Shown here one piece after another: positions 1-10,579 of a DNA stretch of 64,000 bases. The notes beneath the pieces are model-generated. The model saw nothing but the letters and a program-made list of their open reading frames with translations, did not search any database and had not been told where the DNA came from. The position numbers and the translations under genes were made by a program. The stretch is from Lucinisca nassula (taxonomy: Eukaryota > Mollusca > Bivalvia > Lucinida > Lucinidae), in assembly GCA_963580285.1 (NCBI GenBank), contig OY757024.1, forward strand, positions 120,714,045 through 120,778,044, given 5' to 3'. Position 1 is the stretch's first letter. The number at the start of each line of letters is the position of its first letter.

Positions 1-265
1 AAAGCCTATATAATTTTGACCCCTCCTACCCCACTTTTATATTGTATATTATTAAGGGGGTTTACATTATTTTTTCTTATTTCTGCTCAAAAACATAGAA
101 TGTGGGTATTCGACAGAACCGCCTCGTCGAGGCGGTTCTATCGATTCCCCACAATCTATGTTTTGAGCAGAAATAAGAAAAATATCACAATTTTTTCATC
201 TCAAAATTTTTATTTTTTTGGCCCAAAAATTGGCAATGTATGTGTATAGGCGTGTTTTCGTAATG
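1..265. mobile_element. Palindromic-core MITE (family H), copy 1, cut by window edge
   Basis: The centre is a long inverted repeat: arms GAACCGCCTCG / CGAGGCGGTTC, extended outward through a cataga..tctatg stretch and TTTCTGCTC / GAGCAGAAA. The right end reads inward from 265 as CATTACGAAAACACGCC, the same terminus as in copies near 5948 and 24820. The left arm carries an inward pyrimidine-rich half (cccctcc...cccc) also seen at 12522. No coding capacity. The family recurs about 16 times in this window with interchangeable outer halves. Confidence 0.85.
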
Positions 266-414
266 AAAGACGCCATTTCACGTTACGATAACACACCGTA
301 TGACATTCTTTTCATATCTCCAAAATGGCTACTTTTCTAATGAAAATCTGTGATATTTCTACGGAACCCGGGAAGTACGGAACCCGGGAAGGGACATAAT
401 TTTTTATTTATTTT

Positions 415-990
415 ATAACTTGTGCGCACAAGATAATATCTTGTGTGGACAAGATATTATCTTGTGCGGACAACATATTATCTTGTGCGGACAAGATATT
501 ATCTTGTGCGGACAAGATAATATCTTGTCCGCACAACATAATATCTTGTCCGCACAAGATATTATCTTGTGCGTGTCCGCACACGATATTATCTTGTGCG
601 GACAACATATGATCTTGTGCAGACAAGATATTATCTTGTCCGCACAAGATATTAAGTTGTGCGAACAAGATATTATCTTGTCCGCACAAGATACATGTAA
701 TATCTTGTATGCACAACAAAGATCTTGTACGCACAAGATATTATCTTGTCCGCACAAGATCATATCTTGTCCGCACAACTTCCAAAGATCTATGTTGTGT
801 AAACAAGATAATATGTTGTGCGAAAAAGATAATATCTTGTGCGCACAAGATATTATGTTGTGCGAACAAGATCATATTTTGTCCGCACAAGATAATATCT
901 TGTCCGCACAAGATAATATGTTTTTGAACAAGATAATATCTTGTCCGCTCAAGATATTATCTTGTTCGCACAACATAATAAAAATAAACA
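415..990. repeat. Array of ~21-bp self-complementary units (ACAAGATATTATCTTGT)
   Basis: About 25 irregular units of a near-perfect palindrome joined by GCGGAC or GCGCAC linkers. Each unit can pair with itself or any neighbour. Open frames in several phases exist only because the unit length and composition avoid stops; the predicted peptides are CAQDNIL-type repeats and are not credible genes. Confidence 0.9.
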
Positions 991-1089
991 AGAATTCCGC
1001 AGAAGGCGGCGTCGCACCTGCTGGGGGCAAAAGTCATAGAAGCCACAATCAGAATGTTGTTATTAATTAAGTAAATTTCATGGCAGTTG

Positions 1090-2640
1090 ATAGTTGATGT
1101 AAATGTGTCAAAATCACTGGACCAAAAATATAGGCCATGGTCACCAGGTCAAGGTACGTGCCAAATCAGTACAATGAGGAGAAGTACTATGCAAAGTTTG
1201 GTGGCTGTAGGCCATTTATTTTAGGACATATTGAACATTGACGTAAAAGTCGCTGGAGTGCACAATATAGGTTAAGGTCACCAGGTCAAGGTACCCACAG
1301 AGTAAGTAAATGTAGGAGAAGCACTAGGCAAGGTTTGGTGGTTGTAGGCCTTATAGTTAAGAAGATATGGAATGTCAACCTAAAATGTGTTAAAGTCAAT
1401 GGAATGCAAAAAATAGGTCAAGGTCACCAAGTCAAGGTACCTGCATAGTCAGTACATGCAGGAGAACCACTATGCAAGATTTGATGGTTGCAGGCCTTTC
1501 ATTTGAGAAGATCTGGAACATTGACGCAAATTGTGTCAAAGTCAATGGAGCGTAAAATATAGGTCAAGGTCACCAGGTCAACATGGTCAAGGTACCTGCA
1601 GAATCAGTACATCCAGGAGCAGCATTATGCAAGCTTTGATGGTTGTAGGCCTTTTATTTGCAGAGATCTGGAAGTTCGACATAAAAATTTGTCAAAGTCG
1701 CTGGAGCGTAAAATATAGGTCAAGGTCACCGGGTCAAGGTACCTGCAGAGTCAGTACATCTAGGAGAAGCACTTTGCAAGATTAGAAGGTTGTGGGCCTT
1801 TGATTTGATGAGATCTGGAACTTCGACGTAAATTGTGTCAAAGTCAGTGGAGCGTAAAATACAGGTCAAGGTCACCATGTCAAGGTACCTGAAGAGTCAA
1901 TACATCTAGGAGAAACACTATTCAATATTTAATTGGTGTAGGCCTTTTATTTGAGAAGATCTGGAACATTGACGTAATTTGTGTCAAACTCACTGAAGCG
2001 TAAAATATAGGTCAAGGTCCCCGCGTCAAGGTGCTTGCCTAGTCAGGAGCTCAGGGTGATGTTTCATTAAAGGTTTGATGGTTGTTTAGTCTAATAGTTG
2101 ATTACAATACAAACTTCGACGTAAATGTCGAAATTCGACGTAATGGTCAAAGTCACTGGAGCGCAAAATATAGGTCAAATTCACCAGATCAAGGTGCTTA
2201 CAAAGCGAGAAGGTCTATGAGATGTTTCATGTAATGTTTGATGGTAGCTGAGGTTTGTAAAATAAAAACTTTGACGTAAATGTCGAACTTTGACGTAAAT
2301 GTCGAACTTCGACGTAATGGTCAAAGTCACTGGAGCGCAAAATATAGGTCAAAGTCACCAGGTCAAGGTGCTTACAAAGTGAGAAGGTCTATGAGATGTT
2401 TCATGTAAGTTTTGATGGTAGCTGATGTCTGTAAATAAAAACTTTGACGTTAATGTCAAACTTTGACGTAAACGTAAAACTTCGACGTAATGGCCAAAGT
2501 CACTGGAGCGCAAAATATAGGTCAAAATCACCAGGTCAAGGTGTTTACAAAGTGAGAAGGTCTATGAGATGTTTCATGTAAGCTTTGATGGTAGCTGAGG
2601 TTTGTAAAATAAAAACTTTGACGTAAATGTCGAACTTCGA
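1090..2640 (+). repeat. Tandem array, 130-175-bp unit rich in TCAAGGTCA
   Basis: About ten diverged units carry the order: TCAAAGTCACTGGAGCG, AAAATATAGG, TCAAGGTCACC, a GTACCTGCAGAGTCAGTACAT-like segment, then GGTTGTAGGCC. The last four units lose the middle part and gain extra TTTGACGTAAATGTCGAAC blocks. The array is internal to the 361-2763 element. Confidence 0.85.
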
Positions 2641-2955
2641 CGTAAATGTTAACAGACGGACGAACGGACGGACGCATTGACGCACGGACGGAAAATCGGA
2701 CGCCTATGTCGCACCCTGCTACAAGCAGGTGCGACAAAAATCATGTCCCTTCCCGGGTTCCGTATATTTCTACTGCAAACATAGGTTTTGTGTGCTCGTT
2801 AGAACCGCGTTGATGAGGCGGTCCTAACGATTACTAACAACCTATGTCTTGGAGCAGAAATAAGAAAAATAATATATTCCCTCGCAAACCCGTATTTTCT
2901 CTATATAAAGTGGGGTTTAAGGGGCTATTCATTTCATGGACTTGTTCACGTGATG

Positions 2956-3382
2956 AGCTAAAGGATGTTAATCGTAATGGAAGGTTCGATCCCCATGGCA
3001 GGGAAGCTGATCATGACATACAGTCGAACTTTAATGGCTCGAACACCTTTGGGAACATAAAAATCTGTTCGAGACAGGGGTAGTTCGAGCCACTGCGGGC
3101 TAATGCCAGGAGGCATAACGACATACTTTAGGACATCTTTTTCTGTGTTCTATAATTAAAAATGTATGCTGATGAGTACACACAGCATACATTTGCAAGA
3201 TAAAAGACGAAATATCCTATTATTTACTCTCCCTATTTCTTACGTACAGAAACTCCCTAGGGACTCAAGAACGGGTTCGACTCAGCAATGGTAAATGAGC
3301 CATCGGTGTTCGAGCCATCGAAGTTATACTGTATTTACCAATAGTCCCAGAAGTGCAGTTGTAAGGATGGATATTCACTGAA
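2956..3382. other. No gene; short hairpin at 3163-3196
   Basis: Mostly unique sequence. A 12-bp inverted repeat, AAATGTATGCTG / CAGCATACATTT, surrounds an 11-nt loop. No reading frame of note. Confidence 0.5.
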
Positions 3383-3651
3383 CATTACGATAATTCAACC
3401 GTGCGACATAGCGCATTTTCACATCCTCAAAATGGCTACTTTTGTAATGAAAATCCTTGATATTTTTGTTTCAAAGGTTCAAAACATAGGTTGAGGGTTA
3501 GAACAGACTCAGTGAGGCGGTTCTAACGACTACCCACAACCTATTTCTTGGAGCAGAAAGAAGAAAAAATAATGTATTCCCCCGTAAACCCCAGTTTTCT
3601 CTATAAGTGGGGTTAAGGGGGTCTTCATTTCACGGACTTGTTCACGTGATG
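3383..3651. mobile_element. Family H MITE, copy 3 (uninterrupted)
   Basis: Starts CATTACGATAATTCAACC and ends TTGTTCACGTGATG. The core palindrome is partly decayed on the left (gttagaacagactcagtgagg). The right half contains the conserved GTAAACCCCAGTTTTCTC stretch. Confidence 0.85.
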
Positions 3652-3775
3652 AGGATCAATTTGTGCTTTATGGTCTTGGCTAGGCAGTTAGAAATAAAAG
3701 ATACTTAAAAATCTACATTGATGTTTCCCACATTATACATGCTAATTACACTTAATACATGTAAATATATCATAT

Positions 3776-4011
3776 GAGCCCCGCCAAGCGAATTTGTGTC
3801 TTCGGGCATTCCGTCATGACAAATTTTAACTGCGCATGCCCAGCCATTCAGTGGGGCCAGGGATATGGCTTTCTGTCTGAAGGTTCCTCTTGATTCACTG
3901 CTTGTATGAGCGAGCAGTGAAGGTTCTGGCGAGACTGCGCGGATGCGCAGGCTCGCCTGAACCTTCGCTGCTCGCATAGGCGATAAGTATCAAAATCGCT
4001 TGACGGGGCCC
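3776..4011 (+). mobile_element. Family G MITE (GGGCCCCG termini), copy 1
   Basis: About 236 bp bounded by inverted ends related to GGGCCCCGCCAAGCGA / TCGCTTGACGGGGCCC. The interior contains a second inverted pair, GCGAGCAGCGAAGGTTC-like and GAACCTTCGCTGCTCGC. The same element occurs at 20992 (inverted), 49702 and 63067. Flanking sequence is ATAT-rich, consistent with the 4-bp duplication seen at other copies. Confidence 0.85.
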
Positions 4012-4241
4012 ATATATCATCATATCATTAAGCATGTATTTTCGATTCAAAAACTTAAAACCTGTAATTTCGCAACGATTCCAAACTAGATATCGCCCAC
4101 GCTTGTGAGACCGCTGTTTGAAACAAAGAAGCGAAATATGGCTAGAGCATATCTGAAAATAATTTTACTTGGTAGGTATTCTATTTTTATTATTTTTATT
4201 AGTAGTAGTAGTAGTAGTAGTAGTAATTTTTTTTTAGGAAA
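4012..4241. repeat. Unique sequence with (AGT)n microsatellite
   Basis: A run of AGT triplets occupies about 4199-4226, followed by a T-run. No gene seen. Confidence 0.7.
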
Positions 4242-4512
4242 GGTCTATTGCCAGTCGACTGGCAATAGCCAAAATACGTTAAAATGGCTAGTGACAGTCG
4301 ACTGGCAATAGCCAAAATACGTTAAAATTGCTATTGCCAGTCGACTGTCACTAGCCATTTTAACGTATTTTGGCTATTGCCAGTCGACTGGCACTAGCCA
4401 TTTTAACGTATTTTGGCCATTGCCAGTCGACTCTCACTAGCCATTTTAACTTATTTTGGACATTGCCAGTCGACTGGCACTAGCCATTTTGACGTATTTT
4501 GGCTATTACCAG
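4242..4512. repeat. Array of GCCAGTCGACTGGC palindromes (SalI-type), copy 1
   Basis: About six units of ~45-55 bp. Each has the palindrome GCCAGTCGACTGGC or a one-base variant, flanked by AATAGCC or ACTAGCC and AAAATACGTTAAAATGGC, so the whole unit is a larger imperfect palindrome. The unit reappears at 12198-12441 and singly at 12641-12710. Confidence 0.9.
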
Positions 4513-4784
4513 TTACTTCGTTATTTTTTGTTTTATTTATGTATTTTTGTTTTTATGTTATTTTTTAAGACAAACTTATAGCATACGATTGTTTTTCTTT
4601 TTTTCTTTCCCACACGTCATATTTCATATACACTTTGCTCATGGACAGACACAATTTTCTAACCCAAGGATACTCATTTGTGTTTGATATTGCTATAAAT
4701 GCCTTAAATTGGTGTTTCCGTTGAAAAGGCTCTTATTTCCTGCTACATACATCCGCGCCGATCGGGGTTTGGAGAAATAGATTC

Positions 4785-5005
4785 GGCAACACGATGATTC
4801 CACGCAGAACCGAAAATAAACATAAGTACTTCTAAATTAAGCCTGCCCAGGCAAAGACGTGCGAGTCAGACCATCCATTTAAGCCCTATTGGTTTAATTT
4901 TGCGACAGGGCTTGAGATGTCATTTCATCTCATTGTCGGGTAAGTCGCACAAAACTTGAAGGAACGTCTAAAAATGACCTCAGTAGGGTTTGAGGGGGAC
5001 GTTAA
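4785..5005 (-). mobile_element. SINE-like family S element, truncated, inverted
   Basis: The reverse complement matches the elements at 10580, 10905 and 41080: GGTTTAACGTCCCC-like start, GACGTTCC, ATTGAGATGAAATGACAT (read here as ATGTCATTTCATCTCA at about 4917), and AGGCTTA. The 3' part is decayed. Confidence 0.7.
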
Positions 5006-5696
5006 AACAATCAGATACTTATCCGCACCAGGCGGTTCTAATGTTGTCCATCCTCAACAGTGTTTTAGCAGTAAATCAGCTAACAGTTCCGTGTAAGGAA
5101 CTCCCCTGTTAACGCCACTTTAAACCGAGAAAGTGGAGTTTACCGGATAATGCCTTTAATCTCCTACATTGTTTGCTTCTATATAACCTAAATTTTGGGA
5201 ACTGGTTAAGGCGCTTCTACCGAGTAACCCCGCATATGTTTCGACTGAAAAAATACCAAAATTTCAGCCGAGAGATGCCAATTCTGGAGATAAAATGGTG
5301 CTTGTTGGCTGCCATTTAGATTGGATTGGTGATACCCCAGCTTATTTCAAACCGTCTTATGACGTAACTAGGAAATCCCTACAGATAAGACTGCTCTCCA
5401 CATATTTACGCAGTGAAAACTCGTTCGGAATAAACAGGAAAATGCAGCACCCGTCGATGTCTATTTATAAAGCGTTTCCCGTTGTATATTTATAAAGCGT
5501 TTCCAAGAAGTCAAACCAAGAAAAAAAAAGTTACAGTAGAAACAGATCCTACTTTCACTTTCGCCCTTTTGACGTAACCTCATAATTAGCCCATAGGTGC
5601 CAAAACATATTCCAACTTTATAAGTTCGGAGTGGTCAATTTCTAACCATAGGGATGTCATTTTTTGTGATAAGTTCTACAAAAATGCATGTACGTT
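5006..5696. other. Decayed repeat and unique sequence, no gene
   Basis: 5014-5165 matches 10262-10400 (agcagtaaatcagctaac...tgtaaggaac...cctgttaac), so it is part of a dispersed repeat. The remainder to 5696 has no recognised feature; a 66-codon frame at 5295 has no family signature. Confidence 0.45.
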
Positions 5697-5795
5697 GAGC
5701 AAACAGTTTAGATCTCGATCAGATGCGGCGTCTGATCTGGGTCTGCACTATTTGCTAATGTCTCAAAAAGGGCCGCTAGGCATATATGGGTTAAT
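5697..5795. mobile_element. Short palindromic MITE core (GCAAACAGT...ACTATTTGC)
   Basis: The palindrome is built on GATCAGATGCGGCGTCTGATC-like arms flanked by gcaaacag and ctatttgc. A GGGTTAA end about 27 bp to the right agrees with TTAA-bounded relatives at 37173 and 54396. The left end is missing. Confidence 0.65.
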
Positions 5796-5947
5796 TCCAA
5801 TCATTGAAGGTCAATGTAAAAAGTGAAATTATCTTAACTGCCGTATTCAACGTATTAAGCGTTTGTTGTGACTCAAAACTAACCCTACATCATATATGGT
5901 CTTTTGCATTGGGATCTATGTGCTAAAATCTCATGAACTAGCATTTT

Positions 5948-5996
5948 CATTACGAAAATATATACAGAATTTTGTCACCCAAATGAAAATTGTCCG

Positions 5997-6028
<32 letters not shown>

Positions 6029-6144
6029 CATTTTTCTGCTCTAAACATAGATCGTGGGTACTGGTTAGAACCGCCTCGATGACGCGGTTCTGACGACTAC
6101 CCACTGTCTAGGCGTCAAAATTAGGCAGGCGTGTTTTCGTGATG
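5948..6144. mobile_element. Family H MITE, copy 4, with T-run
   Basis: Starts CATTACGAAAAT, contains a ~28-nt T-run (about 6001-6028), then the core GAACCGCCTCG / ACGCGGTTC, and ends CGTGTTTTCGTGATG. Confidence 0.75.
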
Positions 6145-6738
6145 TGAAGAGAAAGACAGTTTTAAACCATTGCAGAACTTGTCTCGATCGTACCTCGAAC
6201 TCAGGCAGAAAGAGACCTCATATCCTACTTACAAAACATGCCATTGTTCATCTCTGAAATCAAATTGCGTGTCATACGAGTAATTTAAAAGCTTAACATG
6301 GTTCTGTCTTTTCTGACAAATTTTCCACCAGCATTAAACTTGTACGAGTGAGCAGCTCGCCACATTCAGCCTTCGCTGTTCATAAATGCCGATTTTTTAA
6401 CCATTACAGTTAGATGCGCACCGACGTTGCGGTTTCGCTCCTCGCCGGGTCCGTGAATATGTTTCTACGTATATTGTCCTCCTTTCAATGGCTAACACTG
6501 AAACAGCTTCCGTAAAAGTCTTACCAGGTGCTTATTTAGCGACAACGTCGCTGCAACGTCATGACATTGCATCGGCTTTATGGGCATGACATGGGTCTTT
6601 TTCACAAAGGCGACCAGCACTGACTCAGGAGAGTCTGCGAGTACGCGCAGCCTTACCGGAGCGTTTGCTGCTCTCGGATATGAAGAAAAGAAGATGCGTT
6701 TTAGTTGGCTACGCACATGCATTTGACAAAATGTATGA
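6145..6738. other. No gene recognised
   Basis: Unique sequence. About 6600-6690 faintly resembles the interior of the family G MITE (gagtctgcgagtacgcgcag...gctgctctcgg), too diverged to call. Confidence 0.35.
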
Positions 6739-6973
6739 CGGGCCCCCGTGGCCTAGTGGATAAGAGCGCTGACTCTTAATCATTAGGTATTTCACCGATG
6801 TGGTTCGAGCCTGGCTCGGGTCACATGTGAGACGCCTGGTTCTGCAACGGAAGGTCAGGTGGTTTTTCTCCGGGTACTCCAGTTTTCGCCGCCAACCTCT
6901 GATTAACGACCGGCTCGATATGAGTGAAATAATCTTGAAAGGGCCGTAAAACCAAAACCAAAAAAAAAAAAAA
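6739..6973 (+). mobile_element. tRNA-derived SINE with poly(A) tail
   Basis: The head is tRNA-like: GTGGCCTAGTGGATAAGAGCG fits an A box and GTGGTTCGAGCC fits a B box, the internal RNA polymerase III promoter. The body (gagacgcctggttctgcaacgg..., tttttctccgggtactcc) ends GGGCCGTAAAACC then A-rich sequence. Flanks aaatgtatga / aaatgaatga may be a target duplication with one mismatch. Confidence 0.85.
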
Positions 6974-7129
6974 TGAATGATTATAAGGGAGGTAATACAG
7001 AGGAAATGATTAACTTTTTAAGCCCCAAAACCTGGAAAATCGAGTGAAAAAGAATGTGAAAAATATTGTTTTTCTTTTTTTTTACCAGTTGATAACTTTA
7101 CTTGAAAATAAATTTGTAAAACACCACAA

Positions 7130-7293
7130 GGTCACGTGTGAGACGCCAAGTTCTGCAACGGAAGGTCAGGTTGTTTTTCTCCGGGTACTCCGGTTTTCGC
7201 CCACCTTTGATTAACGATCGGCTCGATATGAGTGAAATAATCTTGAAAGGGCCGTAAAACCCAAACCAAAAAAAAAAAAAAAAAAAAAAAAAA
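7130..7293 (+). mobile_element. Same SINE, headless copy with poly(A)
   Basis: Begins inside the body (gtgagacgccaagttctgcaacgg) and ends in a ~26-nt A-run. The tRNA head is missing, as expected of a 5'-truncated retroposition. Confidence 0.85.
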
Positions 7294-7297
7294 ACAA

Positions 7298-10057
7298 GTC
7301 CTGTATCGCTCACCTGAGCTAACAGATTCAAACTTTAAGGAAGTGCCAACCTTTCCTGAAGGCTTTATGGGAGGACATGGTGATGACAGGGTAAGCATTT
7401 TCTGCAAATCAAGTAGAATGTAACTCTATGATAAACAGGCTGACTTCACCTGTTTTCAAACTCATTCAAGCTTTTATTCCTGACTTGCTAAGAAGATCCG
7501 ATCTAAACTGAAGTGGCTATGGTGATGACAAGTTCAAAAAACAAGAGTTTTCAAACTCCACCAAGCTTTCTGCCTGACTTTCAAGTTTCATGAAGATCCG
7601 TTCAAAACTGAAAGGGCAGCAGTGATGACAAGGTCGAAAATAGGTATTTTCAGCAATCAAAGGCACTCTATGATAAATGTGCCGACTTGGCCGGTATTCG
7701 AACTCATCTGAGGTTTTATCCCCAGCCACCTTACATATAAGTTTCAGAAAGATCCAATCAAAACTGAAGGGGCTACAGTGATGATAAGGTCTGTAAATTG
7801 GCATTTACAGCAATCAAAGGGATGTAACTCTATGATAAATGGGCCGACTTGGCCGGTTTTCGAACTCATCCGAGTTTTTATCCCCAGCCACCTTACATAT
7901 ATAAGTTTCAGAAAGATCCAATCAAAACTGAAGGGGCTACAGTGATGACAAGGTCAAAAATCGGCATTTTCAGCAATCAAAGGGATGTAACTGTATGATA
8001 AATGGGTCGACTTGGCCGGTTTTCGAACTCTTCCAAGGTTTTATCCCCAGCCACCTTACATATAAGTTTCAGAAAGATCGGATCACAACTGAAGGGGCTA
8101 CCGTGATAACAATGTCAAAAATCGGCATTTTCAGCAATTAAAGGGGCGAAACTCTATGATAAATGGGCCGACTTGCCAATTTTTCGAACTCATCCGAGGT
8201 TTTATCCCCAGCCACCTTACATATAAGTTTCAGAAAGATCCGATCAAAACTGAAGGGGCTACCGTGATGACAAGGTCGAAAGTCGGCATTTTTCAGCAAA
8301 CAAAGGGACGTTACTCTATGATAAATGGACCGACTTGGCCGGTATTCAAACTTATCCGAGTTTTTATCCTCAGCCACCTTGCATATAAGTTTCAAAAAGA
8401 TCCGATCAAAACCGAAGGGGCTACAGTGATGACAAGGTCAAAAATCGGCATTTTCAGCAATCAAAGGGACGCAACTCTATGATAAATGGGCCTACTTGGC
8501 CGGTTTTCGAACTCATCCAAGGTTTTATCCCCAGCCACCTTACATATATAAGTTTCAGAAAGATCCAATCAAAACTGAAGGGGCTACCGTGATGACAAGG
8601 TAAAAAATCGGCATTTTCAGCAATCAAAAGGACGTAAGTCTATGAAAAATGGACTGACTTGGCCGGTTTTCGAACTCATCCGAGGTTTTATCCCCAGCCA
8701 CTTTACATATAAGTTTCAGAAAGATCCGATCAAAACTGAAAGGGATACCGTGATGATAAGGTAAAAAATTGGCATTTTCAGCAATCAAAGGGATGTAACT
8801 CTATGATAAATGGGCCGACTTGGCCGGTTTTCGAACTCATCCGAGTTTTTATCCCCAGCCACTTTACATATAAGTTTCAGAAAGATACAATCAAAACTGA
8901 AGGGGCTACAGTGATGACAAGGTCAAAAATCGGCATTTTCAGCAATCAAAGGGATGTAACTGTATGATAAATGGGTTGACTTGGCCGGTTTTCGAACTCT
9001 TCCATGGTTTTATCCCCAGCCACCTTACATATAAGTTTCAGAAAGATCGGATCACAACTGATGGGGCTACCGTGATAACAAGGTCAAAAATCGGCATTTT
9101 CAGCAATTAAAGGGGCGTAACTCTATGATAAATGGGCCTACTTGGCCGGTTTTTCGAACTCATCCGAGGTTTTTACCCCTGCCACCTTACATATAAGTTT
9201 CAGAAAGATCCGATCAAAACTGAAAGGGCTACCGTGATGACAAGGTTGAAAGTCGGCGTTTTTCAGCAATCAAAGGGACGTTACTCTATGATAAATGGGC
9301 TGACTTGGCCAGAATTCAAACTGATCCGAGTTTTTATCCTCAGCCACCTTACATATAAGTTTCAAAAAGATCCGATCAAAACCGAAGGGGCTACAGTGAT
9401 GACAAGGTCAAAAATCGGCATTTTCAGCAATCAAAGGGACGCAACTCTATGATAAATGGGCCTACTTGGCCGGTTTTCGAACTCATCCAAGTTCAAAAAT
9501 CGGCATTTTCAGCAATCAAAGGGACGTAAGTCTATGAAAAATGGGCTGACGTGGCCGGTTTTCGAACTCATCCGAGGTTTTATCCCCAGCCACCTTACAT
9601 ATAAGTTTCAGAAAGATCCGATCAAAACTGACGAGGCTATCGTGATGACAAGGTCAATAAATCGGCATTTTCAGCAATCAAAGGGATGTTACTCTATGAT
9701 AAATAGGCCGACTTGGCCGGTTTTCGAACTCACCCGAGTTTTTATCCCCAGCCACCTTACATATAAGTTATAGGAAGATCTGATCAAAACTGAAGGTGCT
9801 ACGGTGATGACAAGCATTTTCCCATAGTAAGTCTATGGGACCTTGTGGTTGCCATAGGAACCACAGTTTTAGAGCGATTTCGAAAAAAAGTTTATATCAT
9901 CAATGCCCCAACAGAGGCATGCTACAAATGAGAAATGATTGAGATCAGCCTGCAGGATACAGAGATATAGCTGCTCAAAAGTGTGGACGGACGACGGACG
10001 ACGGAGGACCCACTATACTATAAGCTCCCCTGGAGTCTTCGGCCCAGGTGAGCTAAA
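7298..10057. mobile_element. Array-bearing element: 162-bp units, GACGGACG tail, GCTCACCTGAGCTAA / GGTGAGCTAA ends
   Basis: The left edge reads TCGCTCACCTGAGCTAA and the right edge CCCAGGTGAGCTAAAA, an inverted pair. Between them are about 14 units of ~162 bp (landmark CCCCAGCCACCTTACATATA), then a unique stretch, then GTGTGGACGGACGACGG (about 9981) and a short terminal hairpin. Frames of 85-108 codons inside the array are by-products of the repeats. Confidence 0.8.
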
Positions 10058-10059
10058 AA

Positions 10060-10215
10060 ACACCACAAATGATTGCTTACAGATAAACTTCAACCAAATG
10101 CGGACGCCGATGCTTACGCCGACGACGGATGCAGGGGTTATGACAATAGCTCCAAGGCGAGCAAAAATTGCGGATTTTCAACTTTACAAACTGGGGAAGC
10201 CTTCCTTTTAAAAAG
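10060..10215. repeat. Tail remnant of a related array element
   Basis: Contains gcggacgcc...cgccgacgacgg and caaggcgagcaaaaattgc, the kind of tail that closes similar elements. No array attached. Confidence 0.45.
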
Positions 10216-10261
10216 AAACTTTATATAAGATTTGTTATATACATTTTTGTTTTTCCTTCTA

Positions 10262-10475
10262 CATAGATACCTTTGCCGCACCTAGGCGATTCTCATCAAC
10301 GGTTTTAACAGTACATCAGCTAACACGTCTGTGTAAGGAACACTCCTGTTAGCCACACGTTATACAGAGAATATAAGAATCTAATATGGGGTTCTGTTGA
10401 AGGGAAACGCCCATCTACAACAGAATCCCATATTGGATTCTTTTTCTTGCACAACACCTCTGGTTAGCTCGCATG
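10262..10475. repeat. Dispersed repeat with fold-back
   Basis: The left part matches 5014-5165. 10375-10443 is an inverted repeat (AGAATCTAATATGGGGTTCTG / CAGAATCCCATATTGGATTCT arms, given as two arms). A half of the same fold-back occurs at about 45046-45078. Confidence 0.6.
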
Positions 10476-10579
10476 TGTATATTGTTTACAAAATAAAAGT
10501 AGTGCGGAAGTAGTTCCGACAGATGAATAGAATTGAAGCGCATTTATGTTAGTTGCCTGGGTTGGAACATCAGGGTCAG

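Larger units (their letters stand above)
361..2763. mobile_element. 2.4-kb non-autonomous DNA element with inverted ends and 8-bp target duplication
   Basis: The left end starts ACGGAACCCGGGAAG, written twice in tandem and followed by GGACAT. The right end is the exact inverse of the second copy, ending CCCGGGTTCCGT. Both sides are flanked by ATATTTCT (353-360 and 2764-2771), and the flanks rejoin into an ordinary family H MITE. Inside are a palindrome array (415-990), a 130-175-bp array (1090-2640), a GACGGACG-rich tract and a 9-bp-arm hairpin at 2708-2735. No transposase is visible. An 8-bp duplication is typical of hAT-like elements, but the termini do not let me name a superfamily. Confidence 0.8.
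281..2955. mobile_element. Family H MITE, copy 2, split by a 2.4-kb insertion
   Basis: The left half (281-360) begins cgTTACGATAACACACC. The right half (2772-2955) has the core GAACCGCGTTG / TGAGGCGGTCC and ends at TTGTTCACGTGATG. The pieces are contiguous in other copies (3383-3651, 13085-13364), so the sequence between them is a later insertion. Confidence 0.85.

Noticed and set aside
420..1070. Long open frames on both strands (up to 216 codons) in the palindrome array
   Set aside because: They follow from the repeat unit, which lacks stops in several frames; the peptides are simple CAQDNIL/CPHKIIS-type repeats.
3170..3195. CTGATGAG near 3172 as a possible further hammerhead
   Set aside because: No GAAA or cleavage triplet follows; it is the loop of a simple AAATGTATGCTG hairpin.
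6739..6830. Functional tRNA gene
   Set aside because: Pol III boxes are present, but the sequence continues into a SINE body and poly(A), and no complete cloverleaf is evident.
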